From Prostheceraeus crozeri (taxonomy: Eukaryota > Platyhelminthes > Polycladida > Euryleptidae), in NCBI GenBank assembly GCA_907163375.1, contig CAJQUW010008702.1, positions 117,087 to 181,086 on the forward strand: a stretch of 64,000 nucleotides of DNA. The letters run 5' to 3'. Of this stretch, positions 44,876-57,649 are shown piece by piece (position 1 is the first letter of the stretch; each line of letters begins with the position of its first letter). A program made the position numbers and the translations under genes. The notes beneath the pieces are model-generated. The model had not been told where the DNA came from and ran no database searches. It was given only the letters and a program-made list of their open reading frames with translations.

Positions 44876-45935
44876 ACCATTTTCGAATGGAAATGTGGGT
44901 CCTGTATGTAGTGATACTTTGGTCAAGAGCATTCTTTCTCTATTGTTTCTCTCATATTTCTCTTTTGTTTTTTCTGCAAAAGCGACGAAATGAAGATTTA
45001 GGTCTAACTGCTGTGAAGTTTGAGGCAAGAAGAACAGCTCCATTATCATGCCATTGAGTTGCTGAAATACCATCGTAATTGATAAATTCTGGACTACCTC
45101 GTGGCATTTTCTCGAATTCTTGTTCAGATGTCAGAACACCGTCTCCTTGCTTTAGTCGGTTGCGCTTAATAGTGCCGCAGCAGGAATCAGTTTCTCTGAC
45201 AGCGTTTTTAGAGGAAGGAGGAAGTGATGTGAAAAATGATCCATATATAGGTGAAATCACAAGCACGAGTTCCCGAGTTCGAAGCCGTACAGAGTAATAT
45301 TTTTCATGTTCTTCAATTAATTTTGCTGTTATTATGACAAAACACATCCTTATCTTATTAACTTATAAACTATGAGTTGTTTAGACCAACTTAAAATGAG
45401 TATTTTACAATGAAATAAGGAATGTCTCGATTGAAAACTTTGATAACTTACCAGTTTGTTGTATAGTAGGGCCTACTATTGCATTAATGCATCAGCAGGA
45501 TTTTCTATCCTGGAAGCTCTAATTTGTCTACAGATTTTTTGCAAATTTATATTTAGGTAGCATCTATAGAGTATAATTGAAATACTGTAAGTATCTGGAT
45601 GATTATTTTATCTCTGTATCAAATAACAAGAAAAATACTTTCCTTTTCTTCTGCGAGGTGGCCATTTCCGAAAATTGATAAATCAAATAGATTTGCGCAC
45701 GTTCAAGAGTGAAATTTCAAGCAAGTTTTTCAATACCTGCTTAAAGAAGGTTATTTTGCAATGCATCCATGGAGTAAAACTGTTTTGAATTGCGTCATTG
45801 CTTTTATAGAGTCCAAATGTTCAGGCGCTTCATTAATGCATCAATGGGCTAAATTGAAATCATAGTTTTTACAATGCAGTGCAGACCAATGTTTGTGCAT
45901 TGGATATCTGTAATTCCCATAGTGTATAGATCACA

Positions 45936-46076
45936 TGAAAATCCTTGGCGTCACAATTGATAAAAGAGTTTGGAGTACGCACAAAACAGTGAATTGATCA
46001 TATCAAAATCTGCTTCCTGAAGATCCATTCCGACCGGAGCTTCAAAGCTGCGTTTTGTACATTCTTACAAGGATGG
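45936..46076 (+). pseudogene. LINE ORF2 C-terminal fragment
   Basis: The plus strand reads KILGVTIDKRVWSTH, the post-RT block (LGVxIDxxLxWxxH) of CR1/L2-like ORF2, then a short degraded tail ending at the hAT insertion site. It is probably from the same LINE as 44626-44875, with about 1 kb of unrelated or decayed sequence between. Confidence 0.5.
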
Positions 46077-46084
46077 CTTTAAAC

Positions 46085-48435
46085 CAGGGCTGTGGAGCCG
46101 GAGCCGAGCCGGAGCCTTAAGGAGCCGATGGTTTTAGTCGGAGCCGGAGCCGATTTATCACAAAGGCTCCGACTCCGGCTCCGGCTCCGATAGTTTGAGC
46201 TTTGATATAAATCTAGAATTTTGAAAGTTATTAATTGGCATCATAAAAAAATTAAATCATTTGAAATCTAAAGATATGTCTTTTAAGTATACCAATGATC
46301 TGTCCTCCACGATATCTTTCTTTGCAGTTGCCGCCTTCTTTTGTATTATATTTATTATATATTTACACACATGTGTAATATTTTTTTATTGCATATGTTT
46401 CGTAAGACTAATTTCCATATTGACAACGTATTCTCCAAAATCCATTAATTTGAAGACTTGTGATATGCATGCTAACTAGATGATTGTAGATTCCTAGAGA
46501 CAAGTCGCCAGTCATTTATGTACACATTTCCAGTTCAGTCAGCAAAGATAATATAGCTACATTTCTTGCGCAATGTCTTAAATCTAATACGGTTACTATG
46601 TAGGCTATCATCTATCGGTATGGCTGCTGGCAGAAGCTACTGGCATCTGTGACAATGCCAATTTCCTTAGATTGTATTGTAGGCTCTTGTGCAGTCCCCC
46701 CACCTACATTTTTCAAAATAATCGATTATTCAATTTGATCAATTTTGATTGGAGGGATAACTCTTCACACTCACACGAATGACCTGACTACAAGTCCTCA
46801 CATGGCTATAGCAATAAGCGACCCAGCCACTTCTAGTAGCGCCCTATTATTTTAAAGGTATCTCATTCACAATGAATTTCCTTTGACTTCAAAATTCAAA
46901 GGGTATATTTCAATGCGAAAAACCCGAAGGCAAATTACAATGTTGACTTGCTGACGAAGTTTGCGACCATGACATCGCAATTACCCACGTAGATTTTTAC
47001 AACAGCACGAAATGCTTCACCCAAACTGGTGATGCTGAAACGGACATCCAATGGTGCTGCATCTTTTGACCAGAGAAAAGATTGGGGGGGAGGACTGCAC
47101 AAGAGCCGTATCGTGTAATAATATTTCCCCAAATGTCATAGACCTGTGGATTTCAAGAATTTTCATTATTATTTTTTCCGTCTGTCAACACTTTATGCTG
47201 ATATCATGCTGACTTATATGTAAACAATAAACAAAGACTGAGACGCTCTCAATAAAGGCGCCTTTTGACCTCCCTTTTCTATTGTCTGTGACATTAAACC
47301 GCACGCGCATTCGAAAGCTAGCAAAGTAGATGGGATTTCTGCTCGGTGCTCGCAGTCAAATTTTTATTATGCGCATAGCACCCTGCAACATGCTGTGTGA
47401 TACTCCGAGTTCAGTTTCATCAGCCTAACCATCATCAGAGGAATAGTGGTAATGTGTTATACATAAATTGAATATAATAATACACATGAATCATTGATGA
47501 ATTATTTAGTGCAGCTCAACGCCATAATGAAAAATACGAAATTAATATAATGTAAGTTAAGCCTTAACTTATCAAGTATGCTGCATAGAATTACAAAACT
47601 TGTCCTAAATTAGATATTTTTAATTTTTTTAAGTATAATTTTCAATTGTACATTTATAGCCTACACTGCAATGAGGCTATCTAAATTTCAATTTCTACAG
47701 ATGATGAGTCGTGGGCTACCCACCGATCATTTTATTCATGGACCAACGGAGTATTGAATAAAGGCAATAACAAATAACAATAACAACCTAAGCTCTATAT
47801 ACACTTTAATATTCAATAAAGCAATTGATATCTTTATTGATACGGTATATTTGGCTATATAGCCGATAACCTTTCCATGTTCGAGTAGATACAGGCCCTA
47901 TAAGCTATTTAGAGGCATACGCTATCCAGTTTCATATTCAAGCTTTGTTAAAAAGCTTATACTACTATTCGGCCCCTGTGACGGCTAATTAGGTATATCA
48001 TTATCACTCATGTGGTCTTTTTTAATGTAGCCTCGTAGTAGACTGGTTGCAGGCTAGGCCAATTTATATTTAGCCAGTGCGGGAGATCTTTATCTAATTT
48101 AACCAATCCTGGCTATAACTTTATTTTATCTTTCAGAGATAGTCAATTCATGCAAAAATATATGACAAGTATGTTATTTGTCATTATATTAGGCTATTAT
48201 CATTTTTATTATTAACTTAAGTCGTTGCTTGTTAATGAAAACTAATTTGATGATTGTAGCAAGCCTCTAAAGGCCACACCGTTATCCAAAAAACCCGTTC
48301 AACGGATCCAGGATAACCAGCATAGATAGAACCTGAATTTGAAGCCGGAGCCGGAGCCGAGCCGGAGCCTTTCACATCAGTGTCGTGGAGCCGGAGCCGG
48401 AGCCGATGAGATAACGCATCGGCTCCACAGCCCTG
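46085..48435. mobile_element. Non-autonomous hAT element, 2,351 bp, with GGAGCC-rich ends
   Basis: It starts cagggctgtggagccggagcc and ends ggctccacagccctg, the well-known CAGGGCTGTGGAG type of hAT terminus. Perfect 8-bp copies of ctttaaac flank it at 46077-46084 and 48436-48443. Both ends carry arrays of ggagcc, and the left end has a second, inverted array (ccggctccggctccg). I found no transposase motif inside, only chance frames (for example 46935-47132). Confidence 0.92.
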
Positions 48436-48443
48436 CTTTAAAC

Positions 48444-49950
48444 CAGCATAGTAAGTTATATATACTGACATACATGTATATGCGTGGTTGTACTCCAAAA
48501 CTATGATTTTTAAATCATGCTTTCAAGAATATTTCATAAGACAGATATTTTAAACATGATTTTTAAGAAGTGTATCAAAGCATGATTTCAAAAAGTTGTT
48601 TTTCTTAACTATAACAGGGATCCCTGTAATTGTGGACTAGCTGGTTGGTATAAACTGCTTGATAAGCACTTTGATACATTATTCAAAAACACAACTTTGC
48701 CCACTGTGTGTCATCACAACTTTGTTCCGGCATTTGAATAGTAGCTATTCTTTGAACACCCATGCTTATTGGAGATACGCAACCGGCATATTAAGCTCAC
48801 TACTAAAGGTATTCCTCAAGAACTACTTTTGACACACAACTGACATGTCGTCTAAATAAATGTTCCTGCACTAAAATTAAACAGAATGACGAAATATTGA
48901 TTTCAATCCTCAGCTGAATAGTGGGAACATACCTGAATAACTGTCATTTCATCCATTATCAGAAATGATCAGCAGCCCTACTTCACATCTCCCAACATCA
49001 ACACAACTCCATATTTAAACATGCAGCCTTTCCAGGAACAAATGTGATATGCGCTACAAGCACATTAGGTTGATTTTGCGGGTATTTATCAAGTACTATC
49101 AATCAAATGTTGACCCTCGCCCCACTGGGGGTGTTTTTCGCTTCCCAATTGCGAACTTTTTTTGAATATCTTTTAAACCAACTATATCTACCAGATTTCT
49201 AATTAACTTACTTTCTACGTATTGTGCAACTCTTGAATGAAAGAAACTGAATTTGGCAGTATACTTTTGACGTAAGATCTACTATAAAATTTGAATGTAT
49301 GGATTTTCTGGCTAATTTTGGTATATTCACTTCTAATGTAGGGCCTACATGTTTATTGCGGTATCAATTCTTGATGAAATAAGTTGAGATTATATAAAAG
49401 TATTCTTCCTATCAATATAAAGATGCTCAGAAATCAATGATTCTGAATTTGAAATGATCTGTTTATTATGCATACAAATTTGAAATTCAAATTTTAAGTA
49501 TGATTCTTTCATATTTTTGTACTTTTTAGTTCTGCATCTAATGTCCATGTATTGAAGATCTTTTAACAAATGAAATATGGGAAAATCATTATGTGCATTT
49601 GTATGGGACATCTAAGCGCATTTCAGAATTCTAGTGCAATTTGAGTTGAACTAAAAGTTTGAACTAACTATCAGATAAAGAGTTGCATCGATGTGAGATT
49701 TGAAGGCCATCTAGGCCTGCCGATGTCTCCCGATGTTGGATGAAATTGTAACTCTTCAGGCCTGTTCCCATTATTCAATTCTATATTTTATTATTCTGTG
49801 TTCTTGCTTATTGCAAAGAAGTTTGAACTGCAAGTGCTACCTGACAGTGGGAAGTAAAATTTCGTTCGTTATGTATATCCAAAGAAGTGTTCCTAGAAGA
49901 GCGATAAATAAATTCAAAGTAAAGACTTCTGACTTCCATTGAAAGACATG
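48444..49950. other. No gene recognised
   Basis: AT-rich DNA. Near 48500-48610 the phrase catgatttcaa/catgctttcaa repeats several times. 48850-49050 is a diverged relative of 41750-41950. Confidence 0.45.
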
Positions 49951-49956
49951 TATAAA

Positions 49957-49962
49957 TTTATT
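49957..49962 (-). promoter_or_regulatory. Polyadenylation signal candidate
   Basis: AATAAA on the minus strand, about 125 bp downstream of the stop codon of the 50084-50584 gene. A suitable position for 3' end formation. Confidence 0.45.
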
Positions 49963-50083
49963 GTAAGTACAATTACATAGAAAATACAAAATCTTAGATC
50001 CCTTTTGCAGATGAATTCTGCATCAGTTGATCTTGAACATGGTAAGCTTGAGTCAATAAAACTCGTCTTCAGTGTCAAGGAGG

Positions 50084-50584
50084 CTATGTGTGACCTTCGC
50101 CCACTAAACGGCAGTCATACGGCAAATTAATGACTACTGATTTGGTCTGCACATGCCTTTGGCTACATTTTGTCATGGTCACTGCTACAGGTCGTTTCGC
50201 CGTTTCACATATCAAATTAAGGCTTGGAAAATCGACTGTTGATAAGTTATGACGTAAAAACTGTTTGAGAATCGGGCGATCCACGTAAGGGCACCAACGG
50301 ATAAGATGAACGGGAGGCTCCAAACTTGTGTTTAGATACAATCCATACTTACTGACACACGGTCTTCTCCAAGATTCACTACTAAGTTCCACGTAATAGG
50401 GTTCCAAACCTGAAGCATTTTCAACGTGCCATTGAGGAATCTTCTCTCCAGTTAGCAAGGCAAACTGGCGAATCATTGCAGCAGCTATGCTTGGAGTATT
50501 TGCTGGACAATGATCCAGAGAATTGGACAATTGAATAAACAACGGCAAAATTACAAGAATGAGAAAACTCATTTGATTTTCCAT
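50084..50584 (-). CDS. Secreted cysteine protein, IL-17-like cystine-knot possible
   Basis: 166 residues in one exon. Residues 1-22 form a clear signal peptide (FLILVILPLFIQLS core). The mature part has six cysteines (26, 76, 98, 126, 140, 158) and three N-glycosylation sequons (Asn56, Asn85, Asn113). The order RRPC...NTSLEPPVHLIRWC, then ICETAKRPVAVTMTKC, then VVINLPYDC echoes the spacing of IL-17-type cytokines (CPW...N...P...C, then C..PV....L..C, then V.VGC). Key residues such as the terminal CxC are missing, so this is tentative. A TATATAA box 50-60 bp upstream and AATAAA downstream support a real, intronless gene. It is the strongest host-gene candidate in the window. Confidence 0.65.
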   Translation of the reverse strand: MENQMSFLILVILPLFIQLSNSLDHCPANTPSIAAAMIRQFALLTGEKIPQWHVENASGLEPYYVELSSESWRRPCVSKYGLYLNTSLEPPVHLIRWCPYVDRPILKQFLRHNLSTVDFPSLNLICETAKRPVAVTMTKCSQRHVQTKSVVINLPYDCRLVGEGHT

Positions 50585-50634
50585 TTTATGTTGAGCAGAA
50601 ATTTGTAAGTGAGATAATTTCTTGACTGAAACTC

Positions 50635-50643
50635 ATTATATAC
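50635..50643 (-). promoter_or_regulatory. TATA box of the secreted-protein gene
   Basis: The minus strand reads gtatataatg here, about 55 bp before the ATG at 50584. This would place transcription start near 50610 and give a short 5' leader. Confidence 0.5.
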
Positions 50644-50867
50644 ATCTGCTGTCAAGGTTTAGCACCGGATGAATCTAGAGGACGATGGCCGTGAGCCAAT
50701 CAGAATGTGTCAGAAATCACAGAAGATGACTAACACTTTGATCTTAAGGTTATTATGGTCGAATCGGAAGTTACTGCTATTGCTTGAGAATGAAAAAGCA
50801 TTTGAATCTTAACCCTTATCAGGCCAAGGTTTTCGGATTCGTTGTTGGCCAAGTGTGTTTACATTGT

Positions 50868-51552
50868 AATTTTTTGAAATAAGTGAAATAAAATTGTTTT
50901 TCAGTCTTTTAGTCTTTCTACGCACAAAAATTAATTAGTAAATTGTATCAAAATATATTTCGCCGGTCTGGCCTTATCAATTGAAATAGAAAGAAATCCT
51001 AAGCAAACATTTTTAGAAATCAAATGCTGAATCATTTGAAATCTGAGGGAAAAGAAGGATACATCAAGTTAATGGAGACATTGCAAAGAACATCATGACA
51101 ACATAGAACAAGAATTTTCAATAAATATAACAAGTGTGCATCATAATAACGCAATGGAACGTCAAATAACGGAATCAGTCAACATCAAAAACGGTATACA
51201 ACAAAAAAGGATCGTCATCAACAACAGAGCAGAGTGGAACCAACCAAACATGCTGAACTAGAGAGATATACCATGAACTATTGTGAACTATGAGACTATT
51301 GAATACTGAACTATGCTGTATGTGGATATTTGCTGGATATCGATAATGACATTGACAGTTAGTAATTTTTGTAAAGAGATTTCAAATGATTTAGAATTTG
51401 ATTTCCAAAAATGTTTGCTTAGGATTTCTTTCTATTTCAATTGATAAGGCCAGACCAGCGAATTATATTTTGATACAATTTACTAATCAATTTTTGTGCG
51501 TAGAAAAACTAAAAGACTGAAAAACAATTTTATTTCACTACTTTCAAAAAAA
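50868..51552. repeat. Foldback/MITE-like element with ~170-bp inverted repeats
   Basis: The left arm, about 50870-51047, matches the reverse complement of about 51374-51552. Shared blocks include agtgaaataaaattgttttt, cagtcttttagt, ctacgcacaaaaatt, ggccttatcaattgaaatag and aaatcctaagcaaacatttt. The centre of about 330 bp is unrelated and non-coding. Arm divergence is only a few percent. The target duplication is not clear. Confidence 0.85.
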
Positions 51553-51783
51553 ATGATATCAAAGTCTTTACAAGATCTATTGAAATTATTAAAAATTGTT
51601 TACATTTTGTCAACAAACTATTTTTTCAGAAATTGACCATAAATTTAATTTCTTAATCAACTATTGCTTATGTGAAAGATAATTATTACAAATGCTGATA
51701 TGCAATGATTGAATATGTATAATATATTGTACACAGTAGGCCTGACGTACAGTTTTATGTGTAGGCCTACTATAAATAATTTG

Positions 51784-52910
51784 TTACAATTTCGATGCTA
51801 GTGAAGCGAAGGTGCGAGTAATTTTGTCTGCAATTGGCTGTATTTTGTTCAGTTCATGCAAAACTTGCTTTCCTATCATTGAGGCTTGGATGTTCAAGTT
51901 GACGGCAATGTCAATCATCAAATTTAGCAAAAGTGGTAGTAGCCCTATACAAGCATTTTGCTCCAAGAAGCATTCATTGGCAACTTTGTAAAATTATTTT
52001 ATCTTGACGTCGGTGATGGGAACAGATTGTTATTTTACATGCATCATTGCACATGCACCCACAAAAAGCGTAGATGATCGGCATGTTGAGCATCTTCAGA
52101 CTTCAGGTCGGTTTGTAGATAATCAGCAACATCGGATTGCATGCCTCTTTGCAATGGCACTTGAGTCTTGTAGAAGTTGCTTGAATATGCAAGGACATGA
52201 TCTTCTTCTTATTATAGCATATAGTCGCTCTATGAAAGCATGAGTGGCCTTGTAAACTGTCACTATATCTCTTGGAAATTGTACAGGCAATACGGCAACT
52301 GCAGCTTCGATCATATTGTGATTGTTATGTCCATTGACCAACTTACAGCAAACTGAATATTGTTGTAATCCAAAATGATCAATGGTTTCTTCACTGTTAC
52401 GCTTATATGAAAGAGGATATGAATTACTCCACATAGATTGTTTCCGTTGCGCTTTGGTGTCTACATCGCACAAAAGAGCAAAATAACTTTGTTGTCATCA
52501 CAAAAAGATAAGCAACCGTTGAATGTCCTGATAGTATTATCATGGCACACAACGCGCTACATATGGAGGATTTGCAAGAAGAAATTCTAGAAGAATTTAT
52601 TATCGGATTATGCGACTTCTTCCGCATATAAGACCAGCTTGCATACTCTACCCTTGTATTCCACAAATTGTTCATTTGACAGTAGGTGGCTCTTCTGGGG
52701 GAAGATGCGTCGATGTCTTGAGTTGAACGACTCCAACAACCTTCCGATAGGTACGTCATTCGACGACGGCCGAAGCGTTGCACACCAATCAATGACAACA
52801 GACAAATAAGAGCCACGAAAATATCTAACAATGCCTAATTTGTCGCTTTTGACAAAATGTAATTGGCCTGAATAAGCAAAGAGTAGTACGTCCATCCCAA
52901 AAGGAAGCAC
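51784..52910 (-). pseudogene. Possible decayed coding region, unknown
   Basis: Minus-strand open stretches of more protein-like composition follow one another in different frames. They are SDKLGIVRYFRGSYLSVVIDW (52608-52910), a segment with NHNMIEAAVAVLPVQFPRDI (52123-52473), GMQSDVADYLQTDLKSEDAQ (about 52060-52150) and ECFLEQNACIGLLPLLLNLM down to a stop at 51784. I recognise no family. It could be exons of a host gene or a dead transposon gene. Confidence 0.25.
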
Positions 52911-53084
52911 AAAATGTGCAACGATGAGTTATCATGCTGACTCAGCCCGTGACCTCGCGTGACCTTAGGTGAAATCCCGTCCCAAAATCAAGTCCGAAAT
53001 GAGGAGATATGAGTCATCATGCTGACTCAGCTTTCTCCCCTCTGTAAGGAAGTCGCCAAGGATGTGCTTGGAGGAATGGGTCCG

Positions 53085-53560
53085 AGAGGAGGAAGCTGGT
53101 CCCCCCCGACGGCGACTCAACCGACCAAGTTGGTCATCCCATCGTGTTCCTCATCGAAAATGGAGTGTTTGACATTTTCATGAAAAATCGCTCCCCCCGA
53201 CTCACCCGACCAAGTTAGTTGAAAAGACCAAAGTTGTTCAGAATCATGTGAAACAAACTTCAATCAAGGTTTCAGGTTGAAATTCGCACAAAAAAATTTT
53301 TCGAAAATTTTCGTCACCTTGGGCCTCGACACTTGGGATTTTTCGTGAAAAAAACAGTTCAAAATGTTAGAATTGAGCTCCGAGACCCATCCCATCGTGT
53401 TTGTCGTCAAAAGTTGGGTCGGTGAAGTGTCGGTGAAAAATCGCCCCCCCCCCCCAACGACTCAACCGACCAAGTTGGTCGAAAACACCAAAATTGCTCA
53501 GAAAGGTCTGAAATGGACTTTGGTGAGGTTTTCAGTGGTCGAAAATACTTAGGATTTTTC
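53085..53560. repeat. GC-rich ~252-bp tandem repeat
   Basis: Two units share catcccatcgtgtt (53134 and about 53386), a gtgaaaaatcgcccccc block and actcaaccgaccaagttggt. Immediately upstream (52920-53040) atcatgctgactcagc is also repeated at about 90-bp distance. Poly-C tracts are part of the unit. Open frames here are by-products. Confidence 0.7.
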
Positions 53561-54717
53561 AAGTCCAAATGTGAAATGTCGCTTTTTTTTAGCCAAATTG
53601 ACAATTTCTCACTCAGGAATGGAAGTTAATAAAGAGCTCGGGTTTCTTTTAGGGGTACGACTGCACGTTGTTTTCTAGGCTCCTTCATTTTGAGACGTAT
53701 GGCAGGCTCCATTTCCAAATGAGAGCATGTTTAAAATCGAGTTTTTGCGCATTTTCCAAGATTTTGGAACTTTTTGAAGAATTGGGCGTGTGTTTTAACT
53801 CGACTTCTGCTTATCAGAGAAAATTGAAGGATGGCTTCCATGAAACCTTAGTGTGAGAAGACCACCCCATCAAAATTTGAAGTCAATCGGAGCACTAGAA
53901 CCGGAGATAGACGTAATAAAAGTTTTTGGATGATGGATCTTACGTCATCAGCTGATCGCCACAAACTATATAAGTGGAATCTCTGCTTGTGGAAATCAGT
54001 TCTCCTCCCGACTGGGTTGGGGTAGGTGAACTCCGGAGCTCTGATGATAGCATCGGACATTCCAAATTTCGGGTTTCTGTAAGACACCGACTTAGAAAAT
54101 TTCAATGCTGATATCAGCTGAGGCGTCAGACTTAGAGGTTCGCCAGGAGATGGCCTTCGTATCCAGGCCATAAAAGACTCCAAAACTTTAATGGCTTGTA
54201 ACTTTGCTTCTACAAGTCCGTTTGACTTGATTCAAAAAAGAGTCGATCGCTATTGATCAGACCTACATTGACAGACTTCTTATAAAATTTCATAAGTAGT
54301 GCTAAAAAGTTGAAAATTTTAAATTCACTATTTTTTGGAGGTTTTCTGGGGTTTTCGACCCTGCTGAAGTCAACTAAAGGATTTGTCATGATGTCTGAGC
54401 CACATATGAACCAAGCGGCTTTTCACTGAAAGCGAGCAAGACACGGAGAGTTTTGCTGTAATATTCCACTGACAGGGTGTTCCTTCGGGACGGCGGATGA
54501 TGCCGTAGTGATAAGTGTGGCAAGGGAGTGTGTCATATTTCAGACCGAAACCGCTGGGGCGACTCATGTTGGGCATTTGACACAGTTCTCAACGTAGCAC
54601 TTTGAAGGCCAATCGGTTGAGTCTTAGCTATATTGTCATGGGTGGCATCCAAACATCTCCATTGCAAAACGCTTGTACATCACGGCTTGCTATCAAGCTG
54701 ATCAAAGTCTACCAACC
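53561..54717. other. No gene recognised
   Basis: Less AT-rich than the flanks, with short frames but no recognised domain. A TATA-like ctatataagtgg lies near 53968. It may be part of an unrecognised retroelement flank; I cannot define its edges. Confidence 0.35.
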
Positions 54718-54721
54718 TCTT

Positions 54722-55131
54722 CACGGTGGTTTAGAATGACGTTTAATTGAAAAAAATTAGAACTCGCATAAATCATACACCATTCGAAAACTCCTTGGTT
54801 GGCGAATATTTTTGGCACAATTTAGAAATTTTTTGTCGATATCTTTATGAGTAGTATAGAAAAATGTATTTTTGTACTTAGAACGACAAAATTCACGTGG
54901 GTTCTAAAGTTTAATGGTCGTTAGACGACATTTAACGTGTACAATTCAGGCTAATAATAATTACTTTATCATTTTAGATACAAATAACATAAAAATAAAT
55001 GGCCAAATATGTTCACGGCGACGTTAGTAAGTAGTATGAGTCATATATAGAGTTCTTTATCTTTTTAAGAAAATAAATAAATTCTTATTACATCTATATG
55101 ACTGACACGGGTCAATTCGAGGACGCTGAGG
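54722..55131 (+). repeat. Left TIR of the CAC-ended transposon
   Basis: 410 bp, ending at the shared gaggacgctgagg. It matches 57931-58340 in reverse complement with few substitutions. Confidence 0.88.
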
Positions 55132-55279
55132 CTAAAACTGATTTCAATTTCTCCAATTATGGCATCTTACATGAAAACATATTATTCCAATATGCATGTA
55201 CATGTATTGAATTTCAATAGTACAAAATAATAAAGTATGAATTCAATTCATAATGCGTTCATAGCTCATAGGCAGTTGA

Positions 55280-57315
55280 TTAAAAATGATTTCCGTTATA
55301 CTCCTGTACGGACCGCAGAAAACGATCAGCAAATCTTTCATGTGTTGTCGGCACTTTGTATTTTTGCCACACATGTGTAAAGTCTGCATGAACCGATTCA
55401 AAAGCTTGTTCTGACCACATGCCGAGTCCGGTTTCTTTACGATCACAGAAGTCAATCACGTGGAACAGTATGGCATGAATCTTCGGAGTCACTTGTAGAC
55501 CCAAAGCTTGAAAACAATGATTGAAGACATCAATCTTACCCTTACAGTCATTTTGCAATATTTTCCCAAAGCAACTCAATACTACATCATTCAAGGCGCG
55601 AAATGCCCAAACATAGTCTCTCAGCTCAATTGGAGCAAGTTCTTGCAATAGATCCACATTCTTCAGGAGTTTTCGGCATGCGTTGCCCGCGAAAGCACCG
55701 CCATGAATTGCCTCTCTCTGAACATTCAAAGATGAGGCCCATCGCAAAACTTTACAAATACCAAGTTTATATATAACAAGTATATATAACAAATATGCAA
55801 GTTTACAAATAACAAGTTTACCGCGCCCAACATCAAGTGTAGCTCCGGTGGTGGAATTATATCGATTACCTCAGTGGTATCTGGGCCTTTGAAGATGGGT
55901 GAGTGAGTGCAATTACCGAAATGTTTGGCATTCTTTGTGTCCTTCTCCGAGTCAACAAACGACCAGTACTGACGACGTACACTTCCCAAAGTTCTCAGTT
56001 CACCACGAGAATCCAATTTTTCTTTCGATGAATTGCACCACGTGCATGGATGAGAACATGCGTGTGCCATCAAACCGATTGTTGTGTTTGCTAACTTTAA
56101 ATCCATACAACAAGTAAAGGGATGTAATGTTTGAGGAGACGCAAATTTTAATAAATTCCACAGTAACAATACATTCCGATATGTCTCCTTTGCGTCTGGA
56201 ACGATAGCAATGACAAATAACTTGCGCACACTTGTATCTTTCAGATTTCTCTCAGCAACGCCATCGGATAGTTTGCTTCTCACCACAGTTGTGCTTTCAG
56301 ATGATGGATCAGGAGGTAATCGAAATCATACACAGATTTTGAGGAAACCTCCACCTCTGTACAGACCAATAACTGAATCTACTTCGACGCCACCCTGAGG
56401 ATGTCTGTGGGCGACAACACGATCTTTCAATGCTTCAATGTCTGTACAATACACAACTGGGAGCGATGAAGATGCCTTACTCGCCGAAGAGTCAAATTGG
56501 TGAACTTCATAAGTAAATATGTCACCGACTTGATGAGATACAAGCTGCAATTTCTCTCGCAAGTACGGCTCAGTTGAATTTCTGGATCCGAAAGCAGAAC
56601 GAATGTGTTTTCCAAGAGCCTTTGTCTGGTTGGTCGATAACCTTTAATCTGAACGAATTCTCTGCATGTCGTCAGCTGTTACCTTTTCAGGCTGCGGGCT
56701 CTTGGAAACATCGACCCTCAAGGGTTGGCTTCTGATCGAGGAAAGCTTGAACGAAGTGTCATCGGACTCACGAACTTTCTGTCTTTTAATCGCAGATGCC
56801 AATTGTTCTTCTGAACGTCGTGGTGCACTTGAATTAGGCGAATCCGCAGCGAAGGATAATAGATTCTCATGTCGCCAAGCTTGAGTACATGTATGCGGTT
56901 TTCCTTTGCCAATCGCAGTAAGACAGTATGAACAGAGATTCACTACATTCGGTGTTTTTAGTGGAACATTTGCCACATATGTTGGTCCTGGTTGGCGCTT
57001 GTGTATAACAGAATTTGACAGTCCAAAATTTGACGTTGTTGATGCTCGTGCAATATCGCTAACAAGACACATGCACTTCAGGTTACTCCTCGTTAAAGGA
57101 CGCAGGTTTCCAAGTTGAGAATAATCGAAAATTTGTATTTCTCGTTTGAAGTTGCTCCTCTTATATTCATACACAATTATATGACAGTTACTACACAGCG
57201 ACGCAGGAAATCTGATGTCATCGAAGTCACTAATATCCACAATTAATTTTCGAATCACTTCGCGGGCAGCATCAGAAATGTTTTGCATAACTTTGGTCTT
57301 GGAGAAGCATACCAT
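55280..57315 (-). pseudogene. Transposase of the CAC-ended element, two stops and an AT-repeat insertion
   Basis: One frame from 57315 to about 55825, interrupted by TAA at 56644-56646 and TGA at 56326-56328, continuing in a second frame to 55280. The N-terminal ~220 residues hold zinc-binding-like pairs (LCSNC, KCMC, LCSYC...HTC). The catalytic part has IGLYRGGGFLK, KLFVIAIVPDAKETY, then CCMDLKLANTTIGL (candidate catalytic Asp) with AHACSHPCTWC. Later come IDIIPPPELHLMLGAVN, AIHGGAFAGNACRKLLK and GLGMWSEQAFESVH (candidate catalytic Glu). The frame break near 55765-55825 coincides with tandem tatataacaag units that look like a small expansion. D, HxC/CxxC and late E fit the RNase H-like transposases of the CMC/Transib/hAT group. 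Confidence 0.7.
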
Positions 57316-57649
57316 ACAAACTCATGCTCTGCATTCTTCGTGTGTCTTACAGTGCGTAGTCATGTTCGATGAAAGTTGAAATGAAAATGGTGAAGATCAG
57401 CAGATCTGCCAATTTCATTTCAAATTTAGAAAGGTTACCAATTTTGAAATCTGCACATTCTATGTCAATCTGCTACAAACTGCGTGAGAATAAGGTGGAC
57501 GAATAAGCAACTAATTAGATGTCTATGCTCAATTCCAATGCACCTTCACATTTGAAAATTGTGTTTACAATTGAAAGCTTAACATAGACATCTCATCAGC
57601 TTAATCATCTAACGGTATGCTAGTGCCTTCACGCTAGTCCCTTCACAAT

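Noticed and set aside
53364-53604. Short frames in the poly-C repeat region
   Set aside because: Both strands are open only because of the tandem repeat; no protein-like features.
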